Source: Pseudomonas sp. RIT-PI-AD (GTDB taxonomy: Bacteria > Pseudomonadota > Gammaproteobacteria > Pseudomonadales > Pseudomonadaceae). From it: a stretch of DNA of 64,000 nt. This document shows, in pieces, positions 20,067 through 28,843 of the stretch; the first letter of the stretch is position 1, and every line of letters begins with the position of its first letter. The stretch is from NCBI RefSeq assembly GCF_025642785.1, contig NZ_JANZKU010000024.1, positions 1-64,000 on the forward strand. The letters run 5' to 3'. The translations under genes and the position numbers were made by a program. Under the pieces are notes generated by a model that was given only the letters and a program-made list of their open reading frames with translations, did no database searches and was not told the DNA's origin.

Positions 20067-21251
20067 GTGGCCCTGTTGCCCTATTGGCGGCTGTCGAGCT
20101 TCTATTTCTTCTACTTCGCCCTGCTCGGCGCCACCGCGCCGTTCCTGGCGCTGTACTTTCATCACCTGGGGTTCGCCAGCGCGCGGATCGGCGAGTTGGT
20201 GGCGATTCCCATGCTGATGCGCTGCGTCGCGCCCAACCTCTGGGGTTGGCTGGGCGACCGCAGCGGCCGCCGGCTGACCATCGTGCGCATGGGCGCGCTA
20301 TGCACCCTGGCGAGCTTCGCGCTGATCTTCTTCAGCCACAGCTATGCCTGGCTGGCCCTGGTGATGGCGCTGCACGCGTTCTTCTGGCATGCCGTGCTGC
20401 CGCAGTTCGAGGTGATCACCCTGGCGCACCTGCGCGAGCAGGTCGCCCGCTACACGCAGATCCGCCTCTGGGGCAGCATCGGCTTCATCCTGACCGTAGC
20501 CGGCCTGGGCCTGCTGTTCCAATGGTGCAGCCTGGACTTCTATCCCTGGGCGCTGCTGGCGATCATGGCCGGCATCGTCCTCGCCAGCGGCTGGGTGCCC
20601 AACGCCACGCCGGCGATCCGCGGCGGCCCGGAGGGCGGCGGCTTCCTCAGCCAGCTACGCCGGCCGGGTGTCCTGGCGTTCTATGCCAGCGTCGGCTTGA
20701 TGCAACTGTCCCATGGCCCTTACTACACCTTCTTCACCCTGCACCTGGAGACCCTCGGCTATGCCCGCGGGCTGATCGGCCAGCTATGGGCGCTGGGCGT
20801 GGTCGGCGAGGTGCTGCTGTTCATGGTGATGGCGCCGATCCTCGGCCGCTTCAGCCTGCGCCAGGTGTTGATCGCCAGCTTCCTGCTGGCGGCGCTGCGC
20901 TGGCTGCTGCTCGGCTCCTTCGCCGATCACCTGGGCGTGCTGCTGATCGCCCAGTTGCTCCACGCGGCGACCTTCGGCAGCTTCCACGGCGCGGCCATCC
21001 AATTCGTCCAGCGCAGCTTCGGCGCCTCCCAGCAAGGCCAGGGCCAGGCGCTGTACGCCGCCCTCGCGGGTATCGGCGGGGCGCTCGGCGCGCTGTATTC
21101 CGGCTATGCCTGGAGCGGCCTCGGCGCCGCCTGGACGTTTGGCCTCGCCAGCCTGGCCGCGCTGGGCGCCGCGGGCGTCGCCGTGGCTTACCTGAGCGAT
21201 CGACCGCGCGCGGCGAACCCGCCCCTCGACACCACACAGGAGCAAACATGA
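20067..21251 (+). CDS. MFS transporter, HcaT/nucleoside-symporter-like
   Basis: A 394-residue, 12-helix inner-membrane transporter. SSFYFFYFALLGATAPFLALYF and LWGWLGDRSGRRLTIV (motif A) match the MFS group that includes HcaT and YihN-like proteins. The stop overlaps the mtnB start (ATGA), so it is translationally coupled to the methionine-salvage genes. It may move a salvage-pathway metabolite, but the substrate is not known. Start taken as the GTG at 20067, because upstream residues lack hydrophobic character. Confidence 0.82.
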   Translation: MALLPYWRLSSFYFFYFALLGATAPFLALYFHHLGFASARIGELVAIPMLMRCVAPNLWGWLGDRSGRRLTIVRMGALCTLASFALIFFSHSYAWLALVMALHAFFWHAVLPQFEVITLAHLREQVARYTQIRLWGSIGFILTVAGLGLLFQWCSLDFYPWALLAIMAGIVLASGWVPNATPAIRGGPEGGGFLSQLRRPGVLAFYASVGLMQLSHGPYYTFFTLHLETLGYARGLIGQLWALGVVGEVLLFMVMAPILGRFSLRQVLIASFLLAALRWLLLGSFADHLGVLLIAQLLHAATFGSFHGAAIQFVQRSFGASQQGQGQALYAALAGIGGALGALYSGYAWSGLGAAWTFGLASLAALGAAGVAVAYLSDRPRAANPPLDTTQEQT

Positions 21252-21868
21252 CTGCCCCACGCGAGCGACTCGCCCAAGAGATCATCGACGCCGGTCGTTT
21301 CCTCTACGAGCGCGGCTGGTCGCCGGCCACCAGCAGCAATTATTCGGCGCGGCTGTCGGCCGACCAGGCGCTGCTCACCGTTTCCGGCAAGCACAAGGGC
21401 CAGCTCGGCCCGGACGACGTGTTGGCCACCGACCTGGCCGGGAACAGCCTGGAGCCCGGCAAGAAGCCGTCGGCGGAAACCCTGCTGCATACCCAGCTAT
21501 ACACCTGGAAACCGGAGATCGGCGCGGTGCTGCATACCCATTCGGTGAACGCCACCGTGCTGTCGCGGCTGAGCCTGAGCGACTCCCTGGTATTCGCCGA
21601 CTACGAATTGCAAAAAGCCTTCTCCGGGATTTCCACCCATGAAAGCCAGGTGCTGGTGCCGATCTTCGACAACGACCAGGACATCCGCCGCTTGGCCGCG
21701 GCGGTGCAACCCTGGCTGGATGCCCATCCCGATTGCGTCGGCTACCTGATCCGCGGCCATGGCCTTTACACTTGGGGGCCGCGGATGAGCGACGCGCTGC
21801 GTCAGGTCGAGGCGTTCGAGTTTCTCTTCGAGTGCGAACTGAAGCTGCGCGCCTTGCAGAAGAGCTGA
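21248..21868 (+). CDS. mtnB: Methylthioribulose-1-phosphate dehydratase
   Basis: A 206-residue class II aldolase-fold enzyme of methionine salvage. It dehydrates 5-methylthioribulose-1-phosphate. Zinc ligands are in LHTHSVNA (H96, H98) and RGHGLYTWG, with the catalytic glutamate in KPSAETLL (E77). The start overlaps the stop of the MFS gene. Followed by mtnD and mtnC in the same direction. Confidence 0.95.
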   Translation: MTAPRERLAQEIIDAGRFLYERGWSPATSSNYSARLSADQALLTVSGKHKGQLGPDDVLATDLAGNSLEPGKKPSAETLLHTQLYTWKPEIGAVLHTHSVNATVLSRLSLSDSLVFADYELQKAFSGISTHESQVLVPIFDNDQDIRRLAAAVQPWLDAHPDCVGYLIRGHGLYTWGPRMSDALRQVEAFEFLFECELKLRALQKS

Positions 21869-21929
21869 CGCCACGCCGCGCCCGAGACATACATGACGAG
21901 GGATGCCCGAATCCCCAGCAGGAGAGACC

Positions 21930-22475
21930 ATGAGCAGCCTGAGCGTCTACCACGAGTCCAGCCCCGATCTGCCGGACAAGGTCCTGAGCCATGCCGAGGA
22001 CATCGCCGCCACCCTGGCCGCGGTCGGCGTGCGCTTCGAGCGCTGGCAAGCCCGCGCGCCGGTCGCCGCGGGCGCCGGCCAGGAGGAGGTGATCGCCGCC
22101 TACCGGCATGAGATCGACAAGCTGATGAGCGAGCGTGGCTACGTCACCGTCGACGTCATCAGCCTCGCCGCCGATCATCCGCAGAAAGCCGAATTGCGCG
22201 CCAAGTTCCTCGACGAGCATCGCCACGGCGAGGACGAGGTGCGTTTCTTCGTCGCCGGACGCGGGCTGTTCGTCCTGCATATCGAGGATTACGTCTATGC
22301 CGTGCTCTGCGAGAAGAACGACCTGATTTCGGTGCCGGCCGGCACCCGCCACTGGTTCGACATGGGCGAGCAGCCGAATTTCGTCGCCATTCGCCTGTTC
22401 TCCAACCCCGAGGGCTGGGTCGCACGCTTCACCGGCGACGATATCGCCAGCCGCTTCCCGCGCCTGGAAGACTGA
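21930..22475 (+). CDS. mtnD: Acireductone dioxygenase
   Basis: A 181-residue cupin that oxidises acireductone to the methionine precursor 2-oxo-4-methylthiobutyrate. The metal ligands are the H-x-H and glutamate of [13 protein letters not shown] (H97, H99, E103) and the histidine in [11 protein letters not shown]. Iron or nickel occupancy decides the product; sequence does not tell which. Start at 21930 because GGAGAGACC precedes this ATG. Confidence 0.95.
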   Translation: MSSLSVYHESSPDLPDKVLSHAEDIAATLAAVGVRFERWQARAPVAAGAGQEEVIAAYRHEIDKLMSERGYVTVDVISLAADHPQKAELRAKFLDEHRHGEDEVRFFVAGRGLFVLHIEDYVYAVLCEKNDLISVPAGTRHWFDMGEQPNFVAIRLFSNPEGWVARFTGDDIASRFPRLED

Positions 22476-22546
22476 TCCCGACCGGTCGAGGCCTTCCCGC
22501 CTCTCCGCGCCTGCGCCTTTCAAGCCCCCCTTTTCGAGGAAGCGTC

Positions 22547-23230
22547 ATGCCCATCAAAGCCATCCTGACCGACATCGAGGGCACCACCAGCGCGGTGAGT
22601 TTCGTCTTCGACACCCTGTTCCCCTATGCCGCCGCCCATCTGCCGGCCTTCGTGCGGGCCCACGCGGATGAGGTCGAGGTCGCCTCGCAATTGGATGCGG
22701 TGCGCGCCGAGAGCGGCGAGCCGGACGCCGATACCGAGCGGCTGGTGCGGATCCTGCTGGAGTGGATCGCTCAGGACCGCAAGGTGACGCCCCTGAAAGC
22801 CTTGCAGGGCATGGTCTGGGCCGAGGGGTACCAGGCGGGGCAACTGAAAGGGCATGTCTACCCGGACGCGGTGGAGGCCTTGCAGCGCTGGCACGCCGCC
22901 GGTTACCGCCTCTACGTCTATTCGTCGGGTTCGATCCAGGCGCAGAAGCTGATCTTCGGGTGCTCCCAGGCGGGCGACCTAGCCCCGTTGTTTTCCGGCT
23001 ATTTCGATACGCTGTCCGGCGGTAAACGCGAGGCGGCGTCCTACGAGCGGATCGTGCAGGCGATCGGCGTATTGCCCGCCGAGGTGCTGTTCCTCTCCGA
23101 TATCCTCGAAGAGCTGGACGCCGCGCGCCTGGCCGGCCTGCACACCTGCGGGCTGGTTCGCCAGGGGGGCGAGCTGCCCGGCCATGCGCAGGTGACGGAT
23201 TTCAGCGAAATCGATCCGACGCGTTTCTGA
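22547..23230 (+). CDS. mtnC: Enolase-phosphatase E1
   Basis: A 227-residue HAD-superfamily bifunctional enolase/phosphatase. It converts diketo-methylthiopentyl-1-phosphate to acireductone, the substrate of MtnD. HAD motif I is DIEGTTS near residue 8, motif II YSSGS, and motif [12 protein letters not shown]. It completes the mtnB-mtnD-mtnC set; mtnA is not in the window. Confidence 0.95.
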   Translation: MPIKAILTDIEGTTSAVSFVFDTLFPYAAAHLPAFVRAHADEVEVASQLDAVRAESGEPDADTERLVRILLEWIAQDRKVTPLKALQGMVWAEGYQAGQLKGHVYPDAVEALQRWHAAGYRLYVYSSGSIQAQKLIFGCSQAGDLAPLFSGYFDTLSGGKREAASYERIVQAIGVLPAEVLFLSDILEELDAARLAGLHTCGLVRQGGELPGHAQVTDFSEIDPTRF

Positions 23231-23254
23231 GCCGACTCTTCGTCGGCCGGCGCG

Positions 23255-23602
23255 TCACTCCGTGCTGCGGTCGGTGCGTTCCTTGACCATGTCCTGGCCG
23301 CTTTGCTGGCGCTCCGTTCCCAGTTGGCCGTTGCGCTGCTGGCGGTCGTAGTCGTCCTGGCTCTGCTGCGGTGCATCGCTCCCACCGACGCCGCCGCCAT
23401 TGCGCCGCGCCGGGTTGGCGTTGCCGTTGGGGGTCGGCGCCTGCGGCGTGACGGTGGTGGGGTTGTTGATCACCGGGGCGTTGGGCCCAGTGGCCGGGCC
23501 GGACGGCGAGGAGGTGGCCGCGCCCGGTGCCGAGCCGGCGGCCTGCACGGCGCCGGCGAGCAGCGCGCTCAAGGAGAAGGCGATGAGGGCAGAAGTTTTC
23601 AT
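23255..23602 (-). CDS. Low-complexity exported protein
   Basis: A 115-residue protein with a clear signal peptide (MKTSALIAFSLSALLAGAVQA). The mature part is rich in Pro, Gly, Asn, Gln and Ser, with a charged C-terminus (MVKERTDRSTE) and no domain. Its layout resembles the other small exported proteins at 38347, 46757 and 48603. Convergent with mtnC. Confidence 0.75.
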   Translation of the reverse strand: MKTSALIAFSLSALLAGAVQAAGSAPGAATSSPSGPATGPNAPVINNPTTVTPQAPTPNGNANPARRNGGGVGGSDAPQQSQDDYDRQQRNGQLGTERQQSGQDMVKERTDRSTE

Positions 23603-23751
23603 GGCAGCTCCAAAGGATTCGGGATACTGGGTTTTGAACCCCCGGGAGGCGGCGCGGTTCGGTGCGATTGGAGGCCGCTTCCACCACTCGTCGGAACCCT
23701 TTGCCGCGTTAGGCTCTCCTAAGGGGTAACCCCATCGACAGGAGTGGCTCC

Positions 23752-23943
23752 ATGGGTTCCATGTTAAGCGGGCTGGCCAGCCTGATCATTCTCGCCCTGG
23801 ATATCTGGGCGATCATCAACGTGCTTAAAAGCAGCGCGGAAACCGGGATGAAGATTCTCTGGGTGCTGTTGATCCTGTTCCTGCCCGTGCTCGGCCTGAT
23901 CATCTGGGCCATCGCCGGCCCGCGGGGCAACGTGCGCATCTGA
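23752..23943 (+). CDS. PLDc_N-type small membrane protein
   Basis: 63 residues with two transmembrane helices (LASLIILALDIWAIINVL and ILWVLLILFLPVLGLIIWAI), ending GPRGNVRI. The pattern matches the PLDc_N domain (phospholipase D N-terminal membrane hairpin), found as stand-alone small proteins. Preceded by GACAGGAGTG at good spacing. Function unknown. Confidence 0.85.
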   Translation: MGSMLSGLASLIILALDIWAIINVLKSSAETGMKILWVLLILFLPVLGLIIWAIAGPRGNVRI

Positions 23944-24014
23944 CCGAGGCGCAGGGCTTCCCGAAGAGCTTCCCCCTGGCTCGCCAGGCGCCCTCGAAGG
24001 CGTCCGGCCGGCAC

Positions 24015-24485
24015 CTAGAGCCAGGCACCTTCCAGCCGCAGGAGCAACTCCTTGCGCGGCAGACCGCCGGCATAGCCGGTGAGGCTGCCATTGCTGCCGA
24101 TCACCCGATGACAGGGCACGATCACCGCGATCGGGTTGGCGCCGTTGGCGGTACCCACCGCGCGTATCGCCCTGGGCCGCTGGATACGCCGGGCCAACTC
24201 GGCGTAGCTGGTGGTATGGCCGAAGGGGATTTCCTGCAAGGCGGTCCACACTTCGCGCTGGAAAGGGGTGCCGCCCAGGTCCAGCGGGAGCTCGAACGCC
24301 CGCCGCCGGCCCGCGAAATAGTCGTCGAGCTGGCGGCAGGCTTCGTCCAGTTGGCGGATCGCCGGACGCCAGTGGGCTTGTAGCGGCATCGGCCTGGCAT
24401 CGTCCATGTGCACCCGACTCAGGCCGACGGGCGTGGCCACCAGCAGCAAACGCCCGAGCGGACTGTCGTGATAACGGTAATCCAT
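24015..24485 (-). CDS. ogt: Methylated-DNA-protein cysteine methyltransferase
   Basis: A 156-residue suicide repair enzyme that removes alkyl groups from O6-alkylguanine. The acceptor cysteine is C125 in the invariant PCHRV motif, within [20 protein letters not shown]. The arginine-finger helix [15 protein letters not shown] is present. It lacks an AdaA regulatory domain, so it is an Ogt-type constitutive enzyme. Divergent from speE. Confidence 0.95.
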   Translation of the reverse strand: MDYRYHDSPLGRLLLVATPVGLSRVHMDDARPMPLQAHWRPAIRQLDEACRQLDDYFAGRRRAFELPLDLGGTPFQREVWTALQEIPFGHTTSYAELARRIQRPRAIRAVGTANGANPIAVIVPCHRVIGSNGSLTGYAGGLPRKELLLRLEGAWL

Positions 24486-24659
24486 GAAAAACCTCCTTTA
24501 CCGGATAGATCGCGCCCCGGGTCGACTAGTCCTGGCGAATTCGCGTCCGCCGGCGATTCCAACCGCCATGGGGCGCCGCGTAGAATGCGCGCCTTTGCGG
24601 AGCGGACGTCTTCGGGCGCCGTTTGTCCGTGCTCCATTTGCCAGTTGGGAGACTGCCCC

Positions 24660-25520
24660 ATGAGCGATTATCAGGAAACCCTCTATGACGGTTATGGCCA
24701 GCGTTTTCGCATGGATAAGCTGCTCCACGAGGTGCGCACCGAGCACCAGCACCTGGTGATTTTCGAAAACGCCCGGATGGGGCGGGTGATGGCGCTCGAC
24801 GGGGTGATCCAGACCACCGAGGCGGACGAGTTCATCTATCACGAGATGCTTACCCATGTGCCGCTCGTCGCCCATGGCGCCGCCCGCCGGGTCCTGATCA
24901 TCGGCGGCGGCGACGGCGGCATGCTCCGCGAGGTGTGCAAGCATCCGGACGTCGAGCGGATCACCATGGTGGAGATCGACGGCACCGTGGTGGAGATGTG
25001 CAAGACCTACCTGCCGGGGCATTCCCAGGGCGCCTTCGAGGATCCGCGGCTCGACCTGGTGATCGACGATGGCATGCGCTTCGTGGCGAACACGGCGGAA
25101 CGCTTCGACGTGATCATCTCCGACTCCACCGACCCCATCGGTCCGGGCGAGGTGCTGTTCTCCGAGAACTTCTACCAGGCGTGCCGCCGCTGCCTGAACG
25201 ACGGCGGCATCCTGGTGACCCAGAACGGCACGCCGTTCATGCAGCTTGCCGAGGTGCAGACCACGGCCGGTCGGATGAACGGCCTGTTCGCCGACTGGCA
25301 TTTCTACCAGGCCGCGGTGCCCACCTACATCGGCGGCGCGATGACCTTCGCCTGGGGCAGCACCGACGCCGCCTACCGGCGGTTGCCGCTGGACGTCCTG
25401 CGGCAGCGCTTCGCCAGCAGCGGGATCGCCACGCGCTACTACAATCCCGAGGTCCACCAGGGAGCGTTCGCCCTGCCGCAGTACGTGTTGCAGGCGGTGA
25501 ACAAGACCGGCAACGACTGA
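24660..25520 (+). CDS. speE: Spermidine synthase (polyamine aminopropyltransferase)
   Basis: A 286-residue enzyme that transfers the aminopropyl group of decarboxylated SAM to putrescine. It has the nucleotide-binding [13 protein letters not shown], the acidic [20 protein letters not shown], and the catalytic [11 protein letters not shown]. Start at 24660 because the family begins [11 protein letters not shown], preceded by a ribosome site GGGAG. Its by-product methylthioadenosine feeds the methionine-salvage genes encoded about 2-3 kb upstream. Confidence 0.96.
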   Translation: MSDYQETLYDGYGQRFRMDKLLHEVRTEHQHLVIFENARMGRVMALDGVIQTTEADEFIYHEMLTHVPLVAHGAARRVLIIGGGDGGMLREVCKHPDVERITMVEIDGTVVEMCKTYLPGHSQGAFEDPRLDLVIDDGMRFVANTAERFDVIISDSTDPIGPGEVLFSENFYQACRRCLNDGGILVTQNGTPFMQLAEVQTTAGRMNGLFADWHFYQAAVPTYIGGAMTFAWGSTDAAYRRLPLDVLRQRFASSGIATRYYNPEVHQGAFALPQYVLQAVNKTGND

Positions 25521-25622
25521 CCCGCACGGCATCCGAATGGAGTTCGTCGCGCGCGGCGGGCTCTCCCATGAATCATCCACTCGCGATCGGCGTCCGGGCC
25601 GATCGTGTCGATAGGAATGCAT

Positions 25623-26477
25623 ATGCAGGAAGCGATACGGGTTTTCGTCGGCTGCGACCCCAACGATTGCGATCTCGAGCAGATGATGGTGCTGGACTAC
25701 AGCATCCGCAAACACACCCGCCAGCCCGTGGATATCCACTGGATGCAACTGTCCCGCGATCCCCAGAGTTTCTGGTACTCCGACCCGGAGAAGAAGCTGG
25801 GCTGGCGCACCGAGGCCTGGCCGACGCCGTTCTCGGCGTTCCGCTGGGGCATCCCGGCGTTCTGCAACTATTCGGGCAAGGCGATCTACATGGACACGGA
25901 CATGATCGTCCTGTGCGACCTCGCCGAACTGTGGAACACCCCGTTCGAGCCAGGCAAGGTGGTGATGGCCAAGGGTGGCGAGGAATCCTGGCGCTTCTGC
26001 GTCTCCATGTGGGATTGCGAACGCGCCGAAGCCCACCTGCCGCCGATCGACGCGTTGAAGGGCAAGCCGGAAAGCCACCAGAGCCTGAAGCGCTACTACA
26101 AGGAACACACGGAGGTGATCCAGCCGTTCGACACCCAGTACAACAACATCGACGGGGAGAACGTCCCTGTCGAGCGGATCAAGATCCTGCACTACTCGGA
26201 CATGGGCACCCAGTTCTCCCATCGGATGTCCTTCGCCCGTCTGGCGCAGGAAGGCACGCGGCACTGGTTCGACGGCGAGGTGATGGCGCACCCGCGGCAG
26301 GATCTGCAGGCGCTGTTCGAGCGTTATTACGCGGAAGCCCTGGCCAGCGGGTATTCCCTGGAGAACTATCGGGCGAAACCGGTATTCGGCGCGTTTCCCA
26401 AGTACTCGCAGAAAGGCTACACCGGCAACCGCGTGACCCGGCCCAAGCACTGGTGGAGGACGCTCAAGTTCTGGTGA
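25623..26477 (+). CDS. Glycosyltransferase, GT-A/GT8-like
   Basis: About 284 residues. IRVFVGCDPNDCDLEQMMVLDYSIRK is a GT8-like donor-binding start. The metal-binding DxD motif lies in AIYMDTDMIV, and HYSDMGTQ follows further on. It probably adds a sugar in the cytoplasm to a surface polymer; acceptor unknown. Possible ATGs at 25617 and 25623 follow AGGA. It stands alone between speE and the peroxiredoxin gene, sharing a bidirectional terminator with the latter. Confidence 0.82.
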   Translation: MQEAIRVFVGCDPNDCDLEQMMVLDYSIRKHTRQPVDIHWMQLSRDPQSFWYSDPEKKLGWRTEAWPTPFSAFRWGIPAFCNYSGKAIYMDTDMIVLCDLAELWNTPFEPGKVVMAKGGEESWRFCVSMWDCERAEAHLPPIDALKGKPESHQSLKRYYKEHTEVIQPFDTQYNNIDGENVPVERIKILHYSDMGTQFSHRMSFARLAQEGTRHWFDGEVMAHPRQDLQALFERYYAEALASGYSLENYRAKPVFGAFPKYSQKGYTGNRVTRPKHWWRTLKFW

Positions 26478-26496
26478 GTGCCGGCTGTCCGCCATG

Positions 26497-26530
26497 AAAA
26501 AAGCCCGTATCGCGCGATACGGGCTTTTTT
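26497..26530. terminator. Bidirectional terminator
   Basis: A perfect long stem (AAAAAAGCCCGTATCG paired with CGATACGGGCTTTTTT) gives T runs on both strands. It separates the convergent glycosyltransferase and peroxiredoxin genes. Confidence 0.92.
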
Positions 26531-26549
26531 CGTTGCGCCGTGGATCCCT

Positions 26550-27152
26550 TTACAGGTTGCCGGCGTTTTCCGACAGGTACTGGGCCACGCCATCCGGCGT
26601 GGCGGTCATGCCCTTGTCGCCTTTCTTCCAGTTGGCCGGGCAGACTTCGCCGTGTTCTTCGGTGAACTGCAGGGCATCCACCAGGCGCAACAGCTCGTCC
26701 ATGTTACGGCCCAGCGGCAGGTCGTTGACGATCTGCGAGCGGACGATGCCGTGGGTGTCGATCAGGAAGGCGCCGCGGAATGCCACGCCGCCTTCGGACT
26801 CGACGTCATAGGCCTTGGCGATCTCGTGCTTGACGTCGGCGGCGAGGGTGTATTTCACCGGGCCGATGCCGCCTTTTTCCACCGGCGTGTTACGCCAGGC
26901 GTTGTGGCTGAAGTGGGAGTCGATGGAGACGCCGATGACTTCCACGTTGCGTGCCTGGAAATCCGGAATGCGGTGATCGAGGGCGATCAGCTCGGAAGGG
27001 CAGACGAAGGTGAAGTCCAGCGGGTAGAAGAACACCAAGCCGTATTTGCCTTTGATGGCCGAGGACAGGGTGAAGCTTTCGACGATCTCGCCGTTGCCCA
27101 GCACCGCGGCGACGTCGAAGTCCGGAGCTTTCTTGCCTACGAGTACGCTCAT
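26550..27152 (-). CDS. 2-Cys peroxiredoxin (AhpC/TSA family)
   Basis: A 200-residue typical 2-Cys peroxiredoxin that reduces H2O2 and alkyl hydroperoxides. The peroxidatic cysteine is C51 in FTFVCPSE and the resolving cysteine C171 in GEVCPANW. It has the YPLDF segment and a C-terminal tail. The length and GGIGP region fit Prx1/AhpC-type proteins. It is divergent from bfd, which carries a Fur-like box, linking peroxide defence and iron storage genes. Confidence 0.94.
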   Translation of the reverse strand: MSVLVGKKAPDFDVAAVLGNGEIVESFTLSSAIKGKYGLVFFYPLDFTFVCPSELIALDHRIPDFQARNVEVIGVSIDSHFSHNAWRNTPVEKGGIGPVKYTLAADVKHEIAKAYDVESEGGVAFRGAFLIDTHGIVRSQIVNDLPLGRNMDELLRLVDALQFTEEHGEVCPANWKKGDKGMTATPDGVAQYLSENAGNL

Positions 27153-27338
27153 TTATTTCTCCTGGTGTCATGAGTCGTGAAGGGCGGGGAACGGAGGAGG
27201 GACACTACCGTTCGTCGAACCCTTCGGGGGCGCCATCATACACCCAGCCTTTTACTCACGCCCTCCCTGCGTTGAAGCCACGCCCTGCCTGGCTTGCAGG
27301 CGTGGGCTGGAAGGAATCGAGCCCAATTCCAGAGTTTT

Positions 27339-27357
27339 GACAATCATTCTCATTACT
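27339..27357 (+). promoter_or_regulatory. Putative Fur box upstream of bfd
   Basis: GACAATCATTCTCATTACT matches about 13 of 19 positions of the GATAATGATAATCATTATC consensus and lies about 45 bp before the bfd start. Iron control of bfd is expected from known Pseudomonas biology. The site is inferred from motif only. Confidence 0.6.
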
Positions 27358-27400
27358 ATTAATATCCCGCCGAAGCTCATTCGCCGAGGGCCCATCCTCC

Positions 27401-27616
27401 ATGTATGTCTGTCTCTGCCAAGGTGTCACCGACGGTCAGATTCGCGATGCGATCTACGAAGGCTGCTGCAGTTATCGAGAGGTCCGCGAAACCCTCGGCG
27501 TGGGAACCCAATGTGGCAAGTGCGCCTGCCTGGCCAAGCAGGTGGTACGCGAGACCCTGGGCGAGGTGCAGAGCGGCAACGCCCTGGCCTATTCGGCGAA
27601 TTTCGTCGCCGCCTGA
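27401..27616 (+). CDS. bfd: Bacterioferritin-associated ferredoxin
   Basis: A 71-residue [2Fe-2S] protein. The four cluster cysteines are C4 and C6 (VCLC) and C38 and C41 (CGKC), the Bfd spacing. It donates electrons to the bacterioferritin encoded next (27821) to release stored iron under starvation. This fits the Fur-like site upstream. Confidence 0.96.
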   Translation: MYVCLCQGVTDGQIRDAIYEGCCSYREVRETLGVGTQCGKCACLAKQVVRETLGEVQSGNALAYSANFVAA

Positions 27617-27632
27617 TCGACACGAATGAACG

Positions 27633-27658
27633 AACCGGACCTCGAGTCCGGTTTTTTT
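27633..27658 (+). terminator. Terminator of bfd
   Basis: Stem AACCGGAC / GTCCGGTT with loop CTCGA, followed by a T run. It separates bfd from bfrB, so the two are likely transcribed separately. Confidence 0.85.
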
Positions 27659-27820
27659 ATGCCTGCAATTCAACGGGTTAGCGCCGAGTCGCGGAACAAA
27701 AACATTCGTATTCATATTCAAATTCACTTATATTTCAATAACTTAGGTTTGACACGCGGCTCGACTATGGCCAGAATTCCACCCTGAGCACATTCCAAAC
27801 CGCAACAGCAGGACCTCGAT

Positions 27821-28291
27821 ATGAAAGGCGACAAGCAAGTCATCCAGCATCTCAACAAGATCCTCGGCAACGAGCTGGTCGCGATCAATCAATACTTCCT
27901 GCATGCGCGCATGTACCAGGACTGGGGTCTGAAGAAGCTCGGCGATCACGAGTACCACGAGTCCATCGACGAGATGAAGCACGCGGACAAGCTGATCAAG
28001 CGCATTCTCTTCCTCGAAGGCCTGCCCAACCTGCAAGAGCTGGGCAAGTTGCTGATCGGCGAGAACACCCGGGAAATGCTGGAGTGCGACCTGCAACTCG
28101 AGCACAAGGGCGTACCCGACCTGAAGGTGGCGATCGCCTACTGCGAGAGCGTCGGCGACTATGCGACCCGCGAATTGCTCGAAGACATCCTCGAGTCCGA
28201 GGAAGAGCACATCGACTGGTTGGAAACCCAGCTCGGCCTGATCGACAAGGTCGGTTTGCCGAACTACCTGCAATCGCAGATGGACGAATAA
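27821..28291 (+). CDS. bfrB: Bacterioferritin (BfrB type)
   Basis: A 156-residue four-helix subunit of the 24-mer iron-storage cage. The ferroxidase ligands E18, E51, H54 and the later EEEH pair are present. Haem-binding methionine M52 is in the DEMKHAD segment, marking it as a true bacterioferritin. It follows bfd, its reductant partner. Confidence 0.96.
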   Translation: MKGDKQVIQHLNKILGNELVAINQYFLHARMYQDWGLKKLGDHEYHESIDEMKHADKLIKRILFLEGLPNLQELGKLLIGENTREMLECDLQLEHKGVPDLKVAIAYCESVGDYATRELLEDILESEEEHIDWLETQLGLIDKVGLPNYLQSQMDE

Positions 28292-28302
28292 ACCCGGCCA
28301 TG

Positions 28303-28332
28303 AAAAAAGCCCCGCGATGCGGGGCTTTTTTT
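28303..28332. terminator. Bidirectional terminator between bfrB and grxD
   Basis: AAAAAAGCCCCGC paired with GCGGGGCTTTTTT, with T runs on both strands. It ends both convergent transcripts. Confidence 0.9.
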
Positions 28333-28350
28333 GGCCTGGATTCCGTGGAA

Positions 28351-28677
28351 TCAGGCGTCGGTCTTCTGCACGGCGGCCTTGATGATTTCCTGCAGTTCAC
28401 CCTTTTCGAACAGCTCGGCCATGATGTCGCTGCCGCCGACCAGTTCGCCGCCGACCCAGAGTTGCGGGAAGGTCGGCCAGTTGGCGTATTTCGGCAGGTT
28501 GGCGCGGATTTCCGGATTCTGCAGGATGTCGACGTAGGCGAACTTTTCGCCGCACGCCATGACCGCTTGCGCGGCCCGGGCCGAGAAGCCGCACTGGGGC
28601 GCATTCGGCGAGCCTTTCATATAGAGCAGAACGGTATTGTTGGCGATCTGCTCTTTGATGGTTTCGATGATATCCAT
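28351..28677 (-). CDS. grxD: Monothiol glutaredoxin (Grx4 type)
   Basis: A 108-residue monothiol glutaredoxin with the CGFS active site (C29) and the glutathione-binding WPTFPQLW and GGSDIM segments. These proteins carry and deliver [2Fe-2S] clusters. Start at 28677 because the family begins MDIIETIKEQI and the ribosome site GGTGTAACC precedes it. Upstream in-frame residues are not homologous. Clusters with iron-storage genes. Confidence 0.95.
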   Translation of the reverse strand: MDIIETIKEQIANNTVLLYMKGSPNAPQCGFSARAAQAVMACGEKFAYVDILQNPEIRANLPKYANWPTFPQLWVGGELVGGSDIMAELFEKGELQEIIKAAVQKTDA

Positions 28678-28843
28678 GGTTACACCTCGGCTTGACTGAC
28701 CCGACGCAGCGTCGGCACGGTGGCCGCATTGTATCGGAAAGCCGAGTGAATCGCTCGGCCTCTGCGCGCGCCGGAGTAGCGGTGTAGGGCGCGGACGCCC
28801 CCGGCGCGCCCGCACGAGCCGAGGCGTGTGGCGAGGAAACGCC

